Shown: positions 24,511-32,007 of the stretch, one piece after another
Layout: every line of letters starts with the position of its first letter
How positions within the stretch are numbered: the first letter of the stretch is position 1
From: an uncultured Fibrobacter sp.
Lineage (GTDB): Bacteria > Fibrobacterota > Fibrobacteria > Fibrobacterales > Fibrobacteraceae
Direction of reading: 5' to 3'
Assembly: GCA_947165045.1 (NCBI GenBank)
Contig: CAMUYW010000035.1
Span: 1 to 32,007 of the forward strand
DNA length: 32,007 nt
Notes under the pieces: model-generated
Databases searched by the model: none
Told to the model about the DNA's origin: nothing
Seen by the model: only the letters and a program-made list of their open reading frames with translations
Position numbers and translations under genes: made by a program

Positions 24511-24536
24511 GCCCTCGCTTATGCGAGGGCTTTTTT
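24511..24536 (+). terminator. Rho-independent terminator of thrC
   Basis: GCCCTCGC-TTAT-GCGAGGGC is a perfect 8-bp GC-rich hairpin followed by six T residues. Confidence 0.92.
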
Positions 24537-24579
24537 ATACCCATACAATACGAGATATCGGTTCATCTTTAAGATGATA

Positions 24580-24800
24580 AATAACCGTCTAGAGAATGGA
24601 AGCGTCGGCCACAACCTTAAAAGGCGAGTATGCCTCAAGGCGAATGTAGCATTCATACTTGTATGAATATAACTGAGCCGTTTAGCATGACGCAAAGCGT
24701 CAACGCAGCGGGGCTGCTTGCAGACCCATTGCTGAGCCGTAAGGTTGGCGCTTGCGCCAGGATGGGCTTAAGTATTCTCCGAGCTGGGGCCCCTCCCGCA
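24580..24800 (+). repeat. Dispersed structured intergenic repeat, copy B
   Basis: This roughly 221-bp second copy of the element at 17181-17336 has the same orientation and again lies between convergent genes. Shared boxes are AATAACCGT then AAGCGTCGGCC (to 24610), GGGCTGCTTGCAGACC (24711-24726) and the CTCCGAGCTGGGGCCCC end (24777-24800). Between them are hairpins with tiny loops: ATTCATAC-TT-GTATGAAT (24651-24668), TGACGC-AAA-GCGTCA (24688-24702) and TGGCGC-TT-GCGCCA (24746-24759). The last holds the place of the GACGCC hairpin in copy A but has a different sequence. CTGAGCCGT occurs twice. Confidence 0.75.
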
Positions 24801-24826
24801 TAACTTCTTTTTTCTGAAAAAATCTT

Positions 24827-24865
24827 TTTTATAAAAAAAGAGAAAGGGCTCTAAAAGAGCCCTTT
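24827..24865 (-). terminator. Minus-strand rho-independent terminator
   Basis: AAAGGGCTCT and AGAGCCCTTT form a 10-bp perfect stem around three bases (24843-24865). On the minus strand it is followed by CTCTTTTTTTA, a good T tract; on the plus strand there is none. It would end either the candidate RNA at 24866-24970 or the long 3' end of the gene at 25116-26414. Confidence 0.75.
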
Positions 24866-24970
24866 CCTAAGAAGGAGAAAATATTGAGCGGTTTCCAGAA
24901 CCTTGAACCTATCAGGAGGGGAGCAATGATAAAGTCGTTTCAGGATTTACCCTTCCAACCATTCTCAACA
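24843..24970 (-). ncRNA. Candidate structured RNA (orientation uncertain)
   Basis: No protein gene is convincing in 24866-25115. On the minus strand a TATATTTA box (24981-24974) is followed about 110 nt later by a good terminator, bounding an RNA of roughly 130-140 nt. Inside it TTGAG and GGTT can pair with AACC and CTCAA at the other end (24884-24893 with 24957-24968), closing a rod-like fold, with TATCA/TGATA as an inner hairpin. Read on the plus strand, CAGGAGGGGAGCA in the loop region vaguely recalls SRP RNA but lacks its GGAA tip. The gap to 25115 beyond this shows only AT-rich sequence. Confidence 0.3.
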
Positions 24971-25115
24971 CTCTAAATATACCAAAATGATAGGGGCTCG
25001 GTTCTTTCGTTTTTCTTATTTCTTCACTCAATAAAATTTACCTTTTCAACTTTTACACCTAATATTAAGTTTTTAACACAAATATCAGCGTCGCAAAAGT
25101 TGGTACAAAGTAATT

Positions 25116-26414
25116 TTATTCTTCTCTGAAGATAATCTTGCACTTCGGAACGAAACGGAAGCCACCGCGGCGGTGACGTTCGATTTCAAAGAACTTCTTA
25201 ACACCTTCGCTCGGATGTTCCGGATCGTCAGAGCCATTGATATGAGCAATAACGCGGTTCAACCGGCTCTCGAAGTTCGGGCGAAGCGGGTCCATGCAAA
25301 TCGCCGGATCGCGCTTGAATTCACGGTTTTCATATTCTTCACGACCGGTCACTGTATATTCGCGAAGCAAGTTGCGGAGAATACGAGCCGGAACGTTACG
25401 CATGAGATGCTTACTGTTCACGGAGATCGAGTCATCGCTCTTGTAGTAAACAATCGTGACAGAATCGTTCATGGCATCGAGCAACTGTTCGTGAGCCTTC
25501 TGGATCGGAGCCCAAGCAGCGAATTCCTGCTTCACCACAGAGCTCATCAACTTGAGGAACGGTTCCGATGCATTCACGTTAGCCTTGAAGTTGAATTCAA
25601 GAACGTATGCCGGAGCACCGTAGTAGCAATCCTTTTCGATGAGGAGCGCGCCGGTCTTCGGGTCGCGGATGTCCACCAAAGAACGGACACATCCAATAGA
25701 TTTTTCCACATCGCTCTTCCATTCGAGGTTGTGTTCCTTGATGCAATCTTCAAACGTTGCATGGCGGCCAACCAATTCACCCTTGATATAGACACCGCCG
25801 TCTTCCTTCATTTCGGCAGGGACTCTGTTTTCAAGAGCTTCAATAAACGAGGTCTGCGTGGCGAGGTAGCTAATGTGTTCGTAAGCAGGCGTGTTCAAGA
25901 GGAGCGGTCCGATGTTGATCATACTGCGGATCCAACGCATCGGGTTTGCAGCGAGAACACCCGGAGTTTCGAACTGGAACGTGAAGTCCACCTTACGATT
26001 TCCGTTGATAACTTCATTACGGAGAATGTTAGACTTAGTGAGGAACGGATAACGTTTCGGAATAATTTCAAGGCAAAGTTCGCGAGCGTCTTCAGCAGAG
26101 TAGAACGAAGAGACAAACGGCAAGTAGGAGCGAAGCACGCTACGAGCAGGAACAGCTTCAAATGCAGCACAGCGTTTCACAATACGTTCAATGAATTCAT
26201 CTGGATTTTCGCCGCGTTCGTACAACCATGCGACGATGTTGTCCATTATGAATCGGTAAGCGCTTTCATCTACATATGAATCTTCGAAATACAAATCATT
26301 TAGAAGTTTCACGTTGAATCGTGAATCTCGTTTGACCAAGGTCAATATATCCTTGACCGGGTAAGACATCAGTAATTCAATGTGTGCTAGCTGAAGGAAT
26401 AGATTTGAAACCAT
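25116..26414 (-). CDS. Unrecognised protein, possible C-terminal winged helix
   Basis: This 432-residue soluble protein has no signal peptide or membrane segment. I do not recognise the family. The N-terminal half is helical (ELLMSYPVKDILTLVKRD); the middle is a mixed domain with several Cys residues (CIKEHNLEW, KDCYYGAP). The last 110 residues (LLREYTVTGREEYENREF, then FESRLNRVIAHI and RGGFRFVPKCKIIF) have the helix-helix-hairpin order of a winged helix, with an Arg/Gly-rich wing, so DNA binding is possible. I place the start at the ATG of 26414, 5 nt after AGGTGA; a GTG at 26423 would overlap that site. It is transcribed divergently from mutL, with the two promoters sharing a palindrome. 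Confidence 0.8.
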   Translation of the reverse strand: MVSNLFLQLAHIELLMSYPVKDILTLVKRDSRFNVKLLNDLYFEDSYVDESAYRFIMDNIVAWLYERGENPDEFIERIVKRCAAFEAVPARSVLRSYLPFVSSFYSAEDARELCLEIIPKRYPFLTKSNILRNEVINGNRKVDFTFQFETPGVLAANPMRWIRSMINIGPLLLNTPAYEHISYLATQTSFIEALENRVPAEMKEDGGVYIKGELVGRHATFEDCIKEHNLEWKSDVEKSIGCVRSLVDIRDPKTGALLIEKDCYYGAPAYVLEFNFKANVNASEPFLKLMSSVVKQEFAAWAPIQKAHEQLLDAMNDSVTIVYYKSDDSISVNSKHLMRNVPARILRNLLREYTVTGREEYENREFKRDPAICMDPLRPNFESRLNRVIAHINGSDDPEHPSEGVKKFFEIERHRRGGFRFVPKCKIIFREE

Positions 26415-26428
26415 TTCACTCACCTCAC

Positions 26429-26458
26429 TTGTTCATAAAAATTCATTAGCTATATTTA
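26429..26458 (+). promoter_or_regulatory. FCB-type promoter for mutL
   Basis: TTG (26429-26431), a 19-nt spacer and TATATTTA (26451-26458) fit the consensus; the mutL leader would be about 50 nt. Confidence 0.5.
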
Positions 26459-26467
26459 TAATATAGC
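26449..26467. promoter_or_regulatory. Palindrome overlapping two divergent promoters
   Basis: GCTATATT-TAT-AATATAGC is a perfect 8-bp inverted repeat. Each arm supplies a TATATT box, one for mutL on the plus strand and one for the unknown gene on the minus strand. Confidence 0.55.
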
Positions 26468-26514
26468 AATCAAATAAAAAAAACATACGTAATAAGCTAC
26501 ATATAAAAGCGAAA

Positions 26515-28464
26515 ATGGCTGAAATTCACCTTTTATCCGATGAAATCATCAATAAAATTGCTGCTGGCGAGGTCATAGAACGCCCCGCATCGGCCGTCAA
26601 GGAACTTATTGAAAACGCAATTGACGCCGGAGCAACTCGAATTCAAGTCCAAATCGAACAAGGTGGAAAGAAAAAAATTCAGGTTACAGACAATGGCAAA
26701 GGCATGGGAAATGCCGATCTGGAGCTCTGTTTTTTACGCCATACCACATCCAAATTAACAAATGCAGACGACTTATTTCACCTTCAGACAAACGGTTTCC
26801 GTGGTGAAGCAGTCGCCTCGATTGCCGCTGTATCCAAATTAACCATTACAAGCGCTACACAAGATGGCGAAAGTGGTCGAATTGTCATCAAAGGTGGTGA
26901 AATTGTCGAAAGAGAGGACGTTCAGGCAAGTCGCGGCACGACATTCCTTGTAGAAGACCTTTTCTACAATACGCCCGTGCGCCGCACATTCCTCGGCAGC
27001 GAAACTTCGGAATGCTCCCGCATATTGGATATTGTCATCAAGACCGCCATTTCGCACCCGGAAATTCGCTTTGACTATAAAGTAGGCGATAGGACCGTCT
27101 TTACGGGCGTTCCCGGCGAGCTCCGCAGCCGCATTGCCGAAGCCATCGGCTCCAAAGTCGCCAAAGGCTTATTGCCCGTCGATTACACCGAAGCGGGCGT
27201 CCATGTGACCGGCTACATCTCCCCCACCACGGAGACGAACGGCAAGCGCAACCATCAATTTTTGTTCATGCGAAACCGTCCCATCGAAAACAAGATGGTG
27301 AGCAAGGCGGTCTCGCAAGCGTACGAACCGTACGGAGCACAGTGCAAGCCCGTGACGGTGCTGTTTTTGGACATGCCCGACATGGAATTCGACATCAACG
27401 TGCATCCGGCAAAGCGCGAAGTCCGTTTTGCCAACGGGAACTTGGTGTTCCTCGTCGTGACACACGCCATCCGCGATACGTTTACTAAAGATTTGGAAGC
27501 AAATTCGCCGTTCATTGACTTAAGCGATGAGTTTATGGGGAAACCGACAGCGTCTACTTCGGCGCAGTCGCCGTTCACGCAGACGCCTTTCGCGCAGTCT
27601 TCGTCGACGCAGTTCACGCAGACGCCTTTTGAACAGTCTACGCAACCTGCCCCCGCCACATTCTCGGAACAGCCGAAAAACGACCTTCCGTGGGAAACCG
27701 CGCAGTCTACAAAGCCCGCAACCAAGCCCTACGCACTGCCACCAAAAGCAACAAGTTCACTTTCGGACAAAAAATCCAAATACGACGTAAGTGACGATGT
27801 TCAGGATTTATTTTCACTCCCCGAGTACGGCAAGATTATTTCACTGGAACCCGACCATAGCAAACCCGCTCCGCCACCCGAAACGCCGTGGGCCCCGCCA
27901 TCGTTCTTCCAGATTGCAAACACGTACATTGCCGGCGAAGATTCCAACGGCCTACTGATCATCGACCAGCACGCCGCCCACACGCGAGTGCTCTTCGAGC
28001 AAGCCATGGAATCGCTCCAGAACAACATTGCGCAGGACAGCCAGGAACTTTTGTTCCCAGAGCTCATCGACCTTTCCAAGCAAGAAAAGGAAATCTTCCG
28101 CAATGTAGACGAGCAGCTCCGCAAGCTGGGATTCTTTGTGGAACCGTTTGGTGGCGACACCTACCAAATCCGTTCCATTCCGAGCGCACTCCCGCTTTCG
28201 CGTGCCGCCAAAGCGGTTCACGATTTTCTGAACGATGTTGACGAAAACGACACGAAGAACGACATGGTCAAGTTCCAAGAAGCGATTGCCAAATCTTGGG
28301 CAAAAACAAACGCTTACCAGGCAGGCGACAAGCTCAAGCCCGAAGAAATTACAGCGCTTGTAGGTCAGCTAATGATAACGCAAGATCCGCTCAAGTCGCC
28401 CTTCGGAAGCCCAACGCTCATGCGCTTAACGCTTGAGGAATTGAGCAAGAAATTCAGACACTAG
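26515..28464 (+). CDS. mutL: DNA mismatch repair protein MutL, endonuclease motifs lost
   Basis: MutL links mismatch recognition by MutS to strand removal. The 649-residue product has a complete GHKL ATPase domain: Glu30 and Asn34 in KELIENAIDAGAT, DNGKGM (59-64) and FRGEA (95-99). A Pro/Thr/Gln linker with repeated QTPF units (about 350-400) follows. The C-terminal dimerisation domain is present, but the metal-binding endonuclease motifs are altered: DQHAAH is followed by Thr490 where the family has the catalytic Glu, the conserved Cys of the second motif is Trp595, and CPHGRP is replaced by SPFGSP (628-633). It is therefore probably not a nicking enzyme. Its 3' end overlaps lpxB on the other strand by 39 bp. 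Confidence 0.95.
   Translation: MAEIHLLSDEIINKIAAGEVIERPASAVKELIENAIDAGATRIQVQIEQGGKKKIQVTDNGKGMGNADLELCFLRHTTSKLTNADDLFHLQTNGFRGEAVASIAAVSKLTITSATQDGESGRIVIKGGEIVEREDVQASRGTTFLVEDLFYNTPVRRTFLGSETSECSRILDIVIKTAISHPEIRFDYKVGDRTVFTGVPGELRSRIAEAIGSKVAKGLLPVDYTEAGVHVTGYISPTTETNGKRNHQFLFMRNRPIENKMVSKAVSQAYEPYGAQCKPVTVLFLDMPDMEFDINVHPAKREVRFANGNLVFLVVTHAIRDTFTKDLEANSPFIDLSDEFMGKPTASTSAQSPFTQTPFAQSSSTQFTQTPFEQSTQPAPATFSEQPKNDLPWETAQSTKPATKPYALPPKATSSLSDKKSKYDVSDDVQDLFSLPEYGKIISLEPDHSKPAPPPETPWAPPSFFQIANTYIAGEDSNGLLIIDQHAAHTRVLFEQAMESLQNNIAQDSQELLFPELIDLSKQEKEIFRNVDEQLRKLGFFVEPFGGDTYQIRSIPSALPLSRAAKAVHDFLNDVDENDTKNDMVKFQEAIAKSWAKTNAYQAGDKLKPEEITALVGQLMITQDPLKSPFGSPTLMRLTLEELSKKFRH
27566..27650 (+). 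repeat. Imprecise tandem repeat in the mutL linker
   Basis: Units containing TTCACGCAGACGCCTTT recur and encode FTQTPF; this is a low-complexity linker that can change length without affecting the domains. Confidence 0.6.
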
Positions 28465-29592
28465 TTCGCTAGAAGTCTTACCGACATCCAAAGCCTTGCG
28501 GAGACGCAAGGCTATTTCGTCTGCAGTTCCGATATCCTGCTGGAACAAAGCATCGACAATAGTTTCTGCCATGCGGTCGTTCAGTTTATGGCGAATGATA
28601 AATTCCGGAGTCACGCCGCATCCGAACATAGCATTCGGAAGCGATAAGTAATCGGACTTGACCATCAACTTACCCATCGCATAAGTCAGAAAATCTGGAA
28701 CGATGCAAGCCGCAAACGGAATCCCGACACAAGCCATTTCAAGCGTACTCGTTCCAAAAGAGGTAAGAGCCGCAGAGTATGCAGAATAAAAATTCAACCT
28801 TTCACTAACGCCCTTGGGAGCAACAACAACCTTCAACCAACTCGGCAAGCGACCATCATACAATTTTTCAAGAGCCACCAATAGCGGAACTTCCAAATAT
28901 TCTCTAGAAGCAACAACAATCACATCCGGAAGCGGCCCCACATTGCGTTCAGCCCATACTTTGCGGTATTTTTCGGCAACTGTTATAAACGAAGGCAAGT
29001 TGCGGAGCGCACTGTCTCGGCGACTTCCCGGTAAAAGCAACATATCGGACTTAGGCTCAACACAATCATAAACCCAACTTGCAATCGGGTGTTTGATGCG
29101 GACCGTTTCACAGCCCATCTTCTTATACGCTTGGGCTTCAATATCAAAGAATACCGCCAAGCGGATATTACTAGCCTGCTTAAAGACTCCCGCGCGTTTC
29201 GATTTCCACGCCCAGACTTGCGGAGGCGCTACATACAGCATGGGTTTGCCCCACTTCTTGGCAAATCCCGCAAGCTTCATATTAAACCCAGGATAATCAA
29301 TAGCGATAATACCAAGGCATTTTTTGGATTCCGCCGCATCTTTTAAGACATCAAAAACATTCTTTAACGAAAAATACTTCGGCACCACATCGCCAACCCC
29401 CGAAACAGGGAGTTCATTGTAATCCCACAACGGCGAAAGGCCTTTCTCCTGCATCAACGGACCACCCACGCCAATCGTCTTAAAGCCCTGCGCATTAGCC
29501 GACGCCACCATCTCGGCGCCAATCATGTCACCGGAATCCTCTCCCGCACAGAAAAGGATATAAGGAGAATTTTCTTCGTTAACGTTTTGCAC
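28426..29592 (-). CDS. lpxB: Lipid-A-disaccharide synthase
   Basis: LpxB joins UDP-2,3-diacylglucosamine and lipid X to form the lipid A disaccharide at the inner membrane. The 388-residue product has the diagnostic opening FCAGEDSGD (14-22; usually AGEASGD), DYPGFN, YVAPPQVWAWK and the LLLPGSR donor motif, and a normal length. The start is a GTG inside the last codons of dnaE in another frame (14-nt overlap), so it is probably translated from the dnaE mRNA; its stop overlaps the end of mutL. It proves an LPS-bearing outer membrane, in keeping with the envelope genes elsewhere in the window. Confidence 0.94.
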   Translation of the reverse strand: MQNVNEENSPYILFCAGEDSGDMIGAEMVASANAQGFKTIGVGGPLMQEKGLSPLWDYNELPVSGVGDVVPKYFSLKNVFDVLKDAAESKKCLGIIAIDYPGFNMKLAGFAKKWGKPMLYVAPPQVWAWKSKRAGVFKQASNIRLAVFFDIEAQAYKKMGCETVRIKHPIASWVYDCVEPKSDMLLLPGSRRDSALRNLPSFITVAEKYRKVWAERNVGPLPDVIVVASREYLEVPLLVALEKLYDGRLPSWLKVVVAPKGVSERLNFYSAYSAALTSFGTSTLEMACVGIPFAACIVPDFLTYAMGKLMVKSDYLSLPNAMFGCGVTPEFIIRHKLNDRMAETIVDALFQQDIGTADEIALRLRKALDVGKTSSELVSEFLAQFLKR

Positions 29593-32007
29593 GATTCGAT
29601 ACCCAAACCTTCGGAGCGCCTAAATCTGTTTTAAGCCACTGCAATAATTCCTGAGTATATACAACTTTATATTTTTTTAGGACAACGACATGCTCAAAAC
29701 CCGATTCTGCCTCCAAATGGAACACCAATTCGCATCCATGGCAGTACTCATCGGCCAAATTAGCCTTCATTTCAACTTCTAGCTTGTCTAGGAATTCATC
29801 CGTAAGCATACCGACCGTAAATGTGGCATGGATATAGTTCACCATGTCGCAACGCACGCGGTCCAGTTGTATAACTTCTTCGACGATAATTTGGTAACCA
29901 TCACGGTCACGCTGTTGCTCCAAAACGCCCTTTACAAGCACACGATCGTCAACAGAAACCGTATCGCGCAAACGCTCCCAAACATCCTTCTTAAAGAACA
30001 TTTCAACTTCGCCTTGGAAGTCTTGGATAGCGCCAGAACCAATCGTATCGCCGCGCTTTGTTTCGATGGAACGCATGCGAATGACAACGCCACCCACAAC
30101 AACAGTATCGCCAACAAAACGAGTAATTTCATCTTCCGAAAGCGAACAAGAAGTAAAGCCCTGCAATTCCGGGCGGAACTCATCTAACGGGTGGCCCGAA
30201 AGGAAAAGCCCCAGCACGCTGCGTTCCTTGTTGAGCATTTCCATTGCGGTCCATTCTTCGGCTTCTTCCAAGACTTCGGCCGTATTCGGCATAGCTGCAG
30301 CGCCACCCAAATCAAATAGCGACACCTGACCTTTGGCCTTGTCTTCTTGACTGCGCATGGCAACTTCCAATGCGCGGTCCACCGTTGCACATTGCACGGC
30401 ACGGCTTCCCGGCAGGTCGTCCAAGGCGCCAGCCATAATCAAGCATTCCAAAACCTTCTTGTTGAGCGGCGGGCGTTTTTCAGGCTGCGCCGCCTGATAT
30501 TCCGTGACGCGCTTGCAGAAATCAAAGATGTCCTTGTAAATGCCACGGCGTTCACGTTCCGCGACAACATCATCGACAACCGCAATACCCACGTTACGGA
30601 TACCGGCAAGACCATAAAGAATTTGGCCTTTCGTATTGGCAGAGAACACACCCAACGATGTGTTAATGTTCGGTGACAAGACTTCAATTCCAAGACGCTT
30701 ACATTCCAAAATGATGGTCACCGTATCTTCGGTCTTACCCATCTTGGATGTCATGGATGCAGCCATGTATTCCGGACCGTAATGCGTCTTGAGGTACGCC
30801 GTCTGGTAAGCCACGTAAGCGTAAGCAGCAGCATGACTCTTGTTGAATGCGTATCCGCAGAACGGAAGCACAGCATTCCACACCTTCTGAATCATGTCAC
30901 GGTCGTAGCCCTTATCCAAGCACTTCTGGAAGAACTCCGGTTCGAGTTTCGCCATCTTTTCCGGCATTTTCTTAGCCATGATACGGCGGATGTTGTCAGC
31001 ACCACCCAGTGTGTAGCCACCCAAAATCTGGGCAAGCTTCATCACCTGTTCCTGGTACACAATCACACCGTACGTTTCGCCAAGCACCTGCTCCAGATCT
31101 GGATGGTAGCAATCGATTTCTTCCTTGCCGTTCTTACGAGCAATAAAGTGCGGGATCTGGTCAATCGGCCCCGGTCGGTACAGAGCGTTCATAGCGATCA
31201 AATCGAAAATTCGAGTCGGCTTTAGTTCGCGCAAGTACTTCTGCATACCCGGAGATTCGAACTGGAACACCGTCGTGGTAAGGCCCTTGCCCAAAAGTTC
31301 GAACGTCGCCTTGTCATCAATTGGAATCTTGTTCATCACCAGCTTGATGTTGCGGTTCTGCTCGACCATCTTGACCGTATCTTGAATGATGGACAAGTTG
31401 ATAAGCCCAAGGAAGTCCATCTTCAAAAGCCCGATGTCTTCGGCGTAGTGCTTATCGTACATCACCACCGGCGTATCTTCGGGCGCGGCACGGTACAAAG
31501 GCGCAAGGTTGTAAATCGGAGTCGGCGTAATCACCACGCCGCAAGCATGCACGCCGGTCTGGCGCGGCAAATCTTCAAGTCGCTTTGCGACATCCCAAAG
31601 GTTCTGGTAGCTTGCACGGCTGCCAATCATCGCCTGCAACGGTTCCGGGCTATAACCATCTTCGAGGTTGTTGCCCTTCTTGTCCTTACCCGTCCAAGCT
31701 TGCTTTAAGCTAAAGTTCAACGTGCGCTGCGGGAACAGCTTGGTAATGCCCTTCGCTTCGGCAGGCGGAATTCCAAGCACACGCGCCACGTCAGTAATGA
31801 CCGCCTTCGACTTGAGCATACCGTACGTAATAATCTGGCCCACGCACTCCTTGCCGTATTTATCCGTCACGTACTGAATCACGCGACCGCGGTCACGGTC
31901 TGCAAAGTCCGTATCGATATCTGGCATGGACACACGTTCCGGATTCAAGAAACGTTCAAAAAGGAGGTCGAAAGTGAGCGGGTCAATGTCGGTAATACCG
32001 ATGATGT
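29579..32007 (-). CDS. dnaE: DNA polymerase III alpha subunit, C-terminal part (partial)
   Basis: This is the replicative polymerase catalytic subunit. About 808 residues are visible; the N-terminal PHP domain lies beyond the window. The first visible residues (IIGITDIDPLTFDLLFERFL) lead into NPERVSMPDIDTDF, where the two Asp of DxD match the catalytic Asp401 and Asp403 of E. coli, and LLKMDFLGL supplies the third. Finger and beta-binding regions, the helix-hairpin-helix area and a C-terminal OB-fold (VVVGGVVIRMRSIETKRGDT and onward) follow. No intein or frameshift is seen. The stop codon lies inside the lpxB start region. Confidence 0.97.
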   Translation of the reverse strand, partial: IIGITDIDPLTFDLLFERFLNPERVSMPDIDTDFADRDRGRVIQYVTDKYGKECVGQIITYGMLKSKAVITDVARVLGIPPAEAKGITKLFPQRTLNFSLKQAWTGKDKKGNNLEDGYSPEPLQAMIGSRASYQNLWDVAKRLEDLPRQTGVHACGVVITPTPIYNLAPLYRAAPEDTPVVMYDKHYAEDIGLLKMDFLGLINLSIIQDTVKMVEQNRNIKLVMNKIPIDDKATFELLGKGLTTTVFQFESPGMQKYLRELKPTRIFDLIAMNALYRPGPIDQIPHFIARKNGKEEIDCYHPDLEQVLGETYGVIVYQEQVMKLAQILGGYTLGGADNIRRIMAKKMPEKMAKLEPEFFQKCLDKGYDRDMIQKVWNAVLPFCGYAFNKSHAAAYAYVAYQTAYLKTHYGPEYMAASMTSKMGKTEDTVTIILECKRLGIEVLSPNINTSLGVFSANTKGQILYGLAGIRNVGIAVVDDVVAERERRGIYKDIFDFCKRVTEYQAAQPEKRPPLNKKVLECLIMAGALDDLPGSRAVQCATVDRALEVAMRSQEDKAKGQVSLFDLGGAAAMPNTAEVLEEAEEWTAMEMLNKERSVLGLFLSGHPLDEFRPELQGFTSCSLSEDEITRFVGDTVVVGGVVIRMRSIETKRGDTIGSGAIQDFQGEVEMFFKKDVWERLRDTVSVDDRVLVKGVLEQQRDRDGYQIIVEEVIQLDRVRCDMVNYIHATFTVGMLTDEFLDKLEVEMKANLADEYCHGCELVFHLEAESGFEHVVVLKKYKVVYTQELLQWLKTDLGAPKVWVSNRAKR

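Noticed and set aside
24901..24934. Resemblance to bacterial SRP RNA (GAACC, CAGG, AGCA, TAAAG in order)
   Set aside because: The universally conserved GGAA-capped tip between CAGG and AGCA is missing, and there is no plus-strand promoter or terminator.
24884..24976. 30-codon plus-strand frame with TTG start and AAGGAG site
   Set aside because: Too short and within a region with strong RNA-folding signals; kept only as an alternative in the structured RNA finding.

Overview
The window looks like chromosomal DNA from Fibrobacter (a Fibrobacter succinogenes-like rumen or gut cellulose degrader). The clues are lipoproteins whose lipid-anchor cysteine is followed by poly-serine linkers, an LpxB (so a Gram-negative lipid A envelope), intermediate GC content, and promoters resembling the Bacteroidetes/FCB pattern (TTG, about 17-23 nt, then TAnnTTTG). 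No rRNA, tRNA, CRISPR array, transposase or phage gene was seen.

Layout. (1) 1-107 is the 3' end of a probable valS. (2) 379-5939 is a lipoprotein island: three large paralogous lipoproteins, each with two copies of a roughly 200-residue beta-rich, cysteine-containing module that may be carbohydrate-binding-like, plus a small lipoprotein. The first two genes share a nearly identical 3' end. (3) 6081-7553 is purF on the minus strand, with a leader that can pair with its own Shine-Dalgarno (SD) sequence. (4) 7678-13048 is a surface-glycan cluster with four glycosyltransferases (GT4, GT8-like, GT32, GT2) and a polysaccharide flippase. (5) 13104-17124 is a tightly packed trio: SRPBCC-like protein, UbiD-family decarboxylase and secreted zinc metalloprotease. 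(6) 17362-22943 is a minus-strand operon reading lipoprotein, outer-membrane beta-barrel, DUF4912 protein with a histone-H1-like Lys/Ala tail, then GH57 branching enzyme. (7) 23089-24426 is thrC. (8) 24427-25115 is a 689-bp gap with a terminator, a dispersed structured repeat also present at 17181-17336, and a candidate structured RNA. (9) 25116-26414 is an unrecognised protein divergent from mutL. (10) 26515-32007 holds mutL, lpxB and the C-terminal part of dnaE.

Most genes are housekeeping or envelope functions, and I see no complete new defence or mobile system. The points most worth following are a MutL that has lost all the motifs of the MutL endonuclease site, the paired intergenic repeats whose hairpins keep their fold while changing sequence, the purF leader that can hide its ribosome-binding site, the structured RNA locus near 24.9 kb, and the duplicated lipoprotein family with signs of recent gene conversion. 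All functional calls come from reading motifs by eye; no database search was run.
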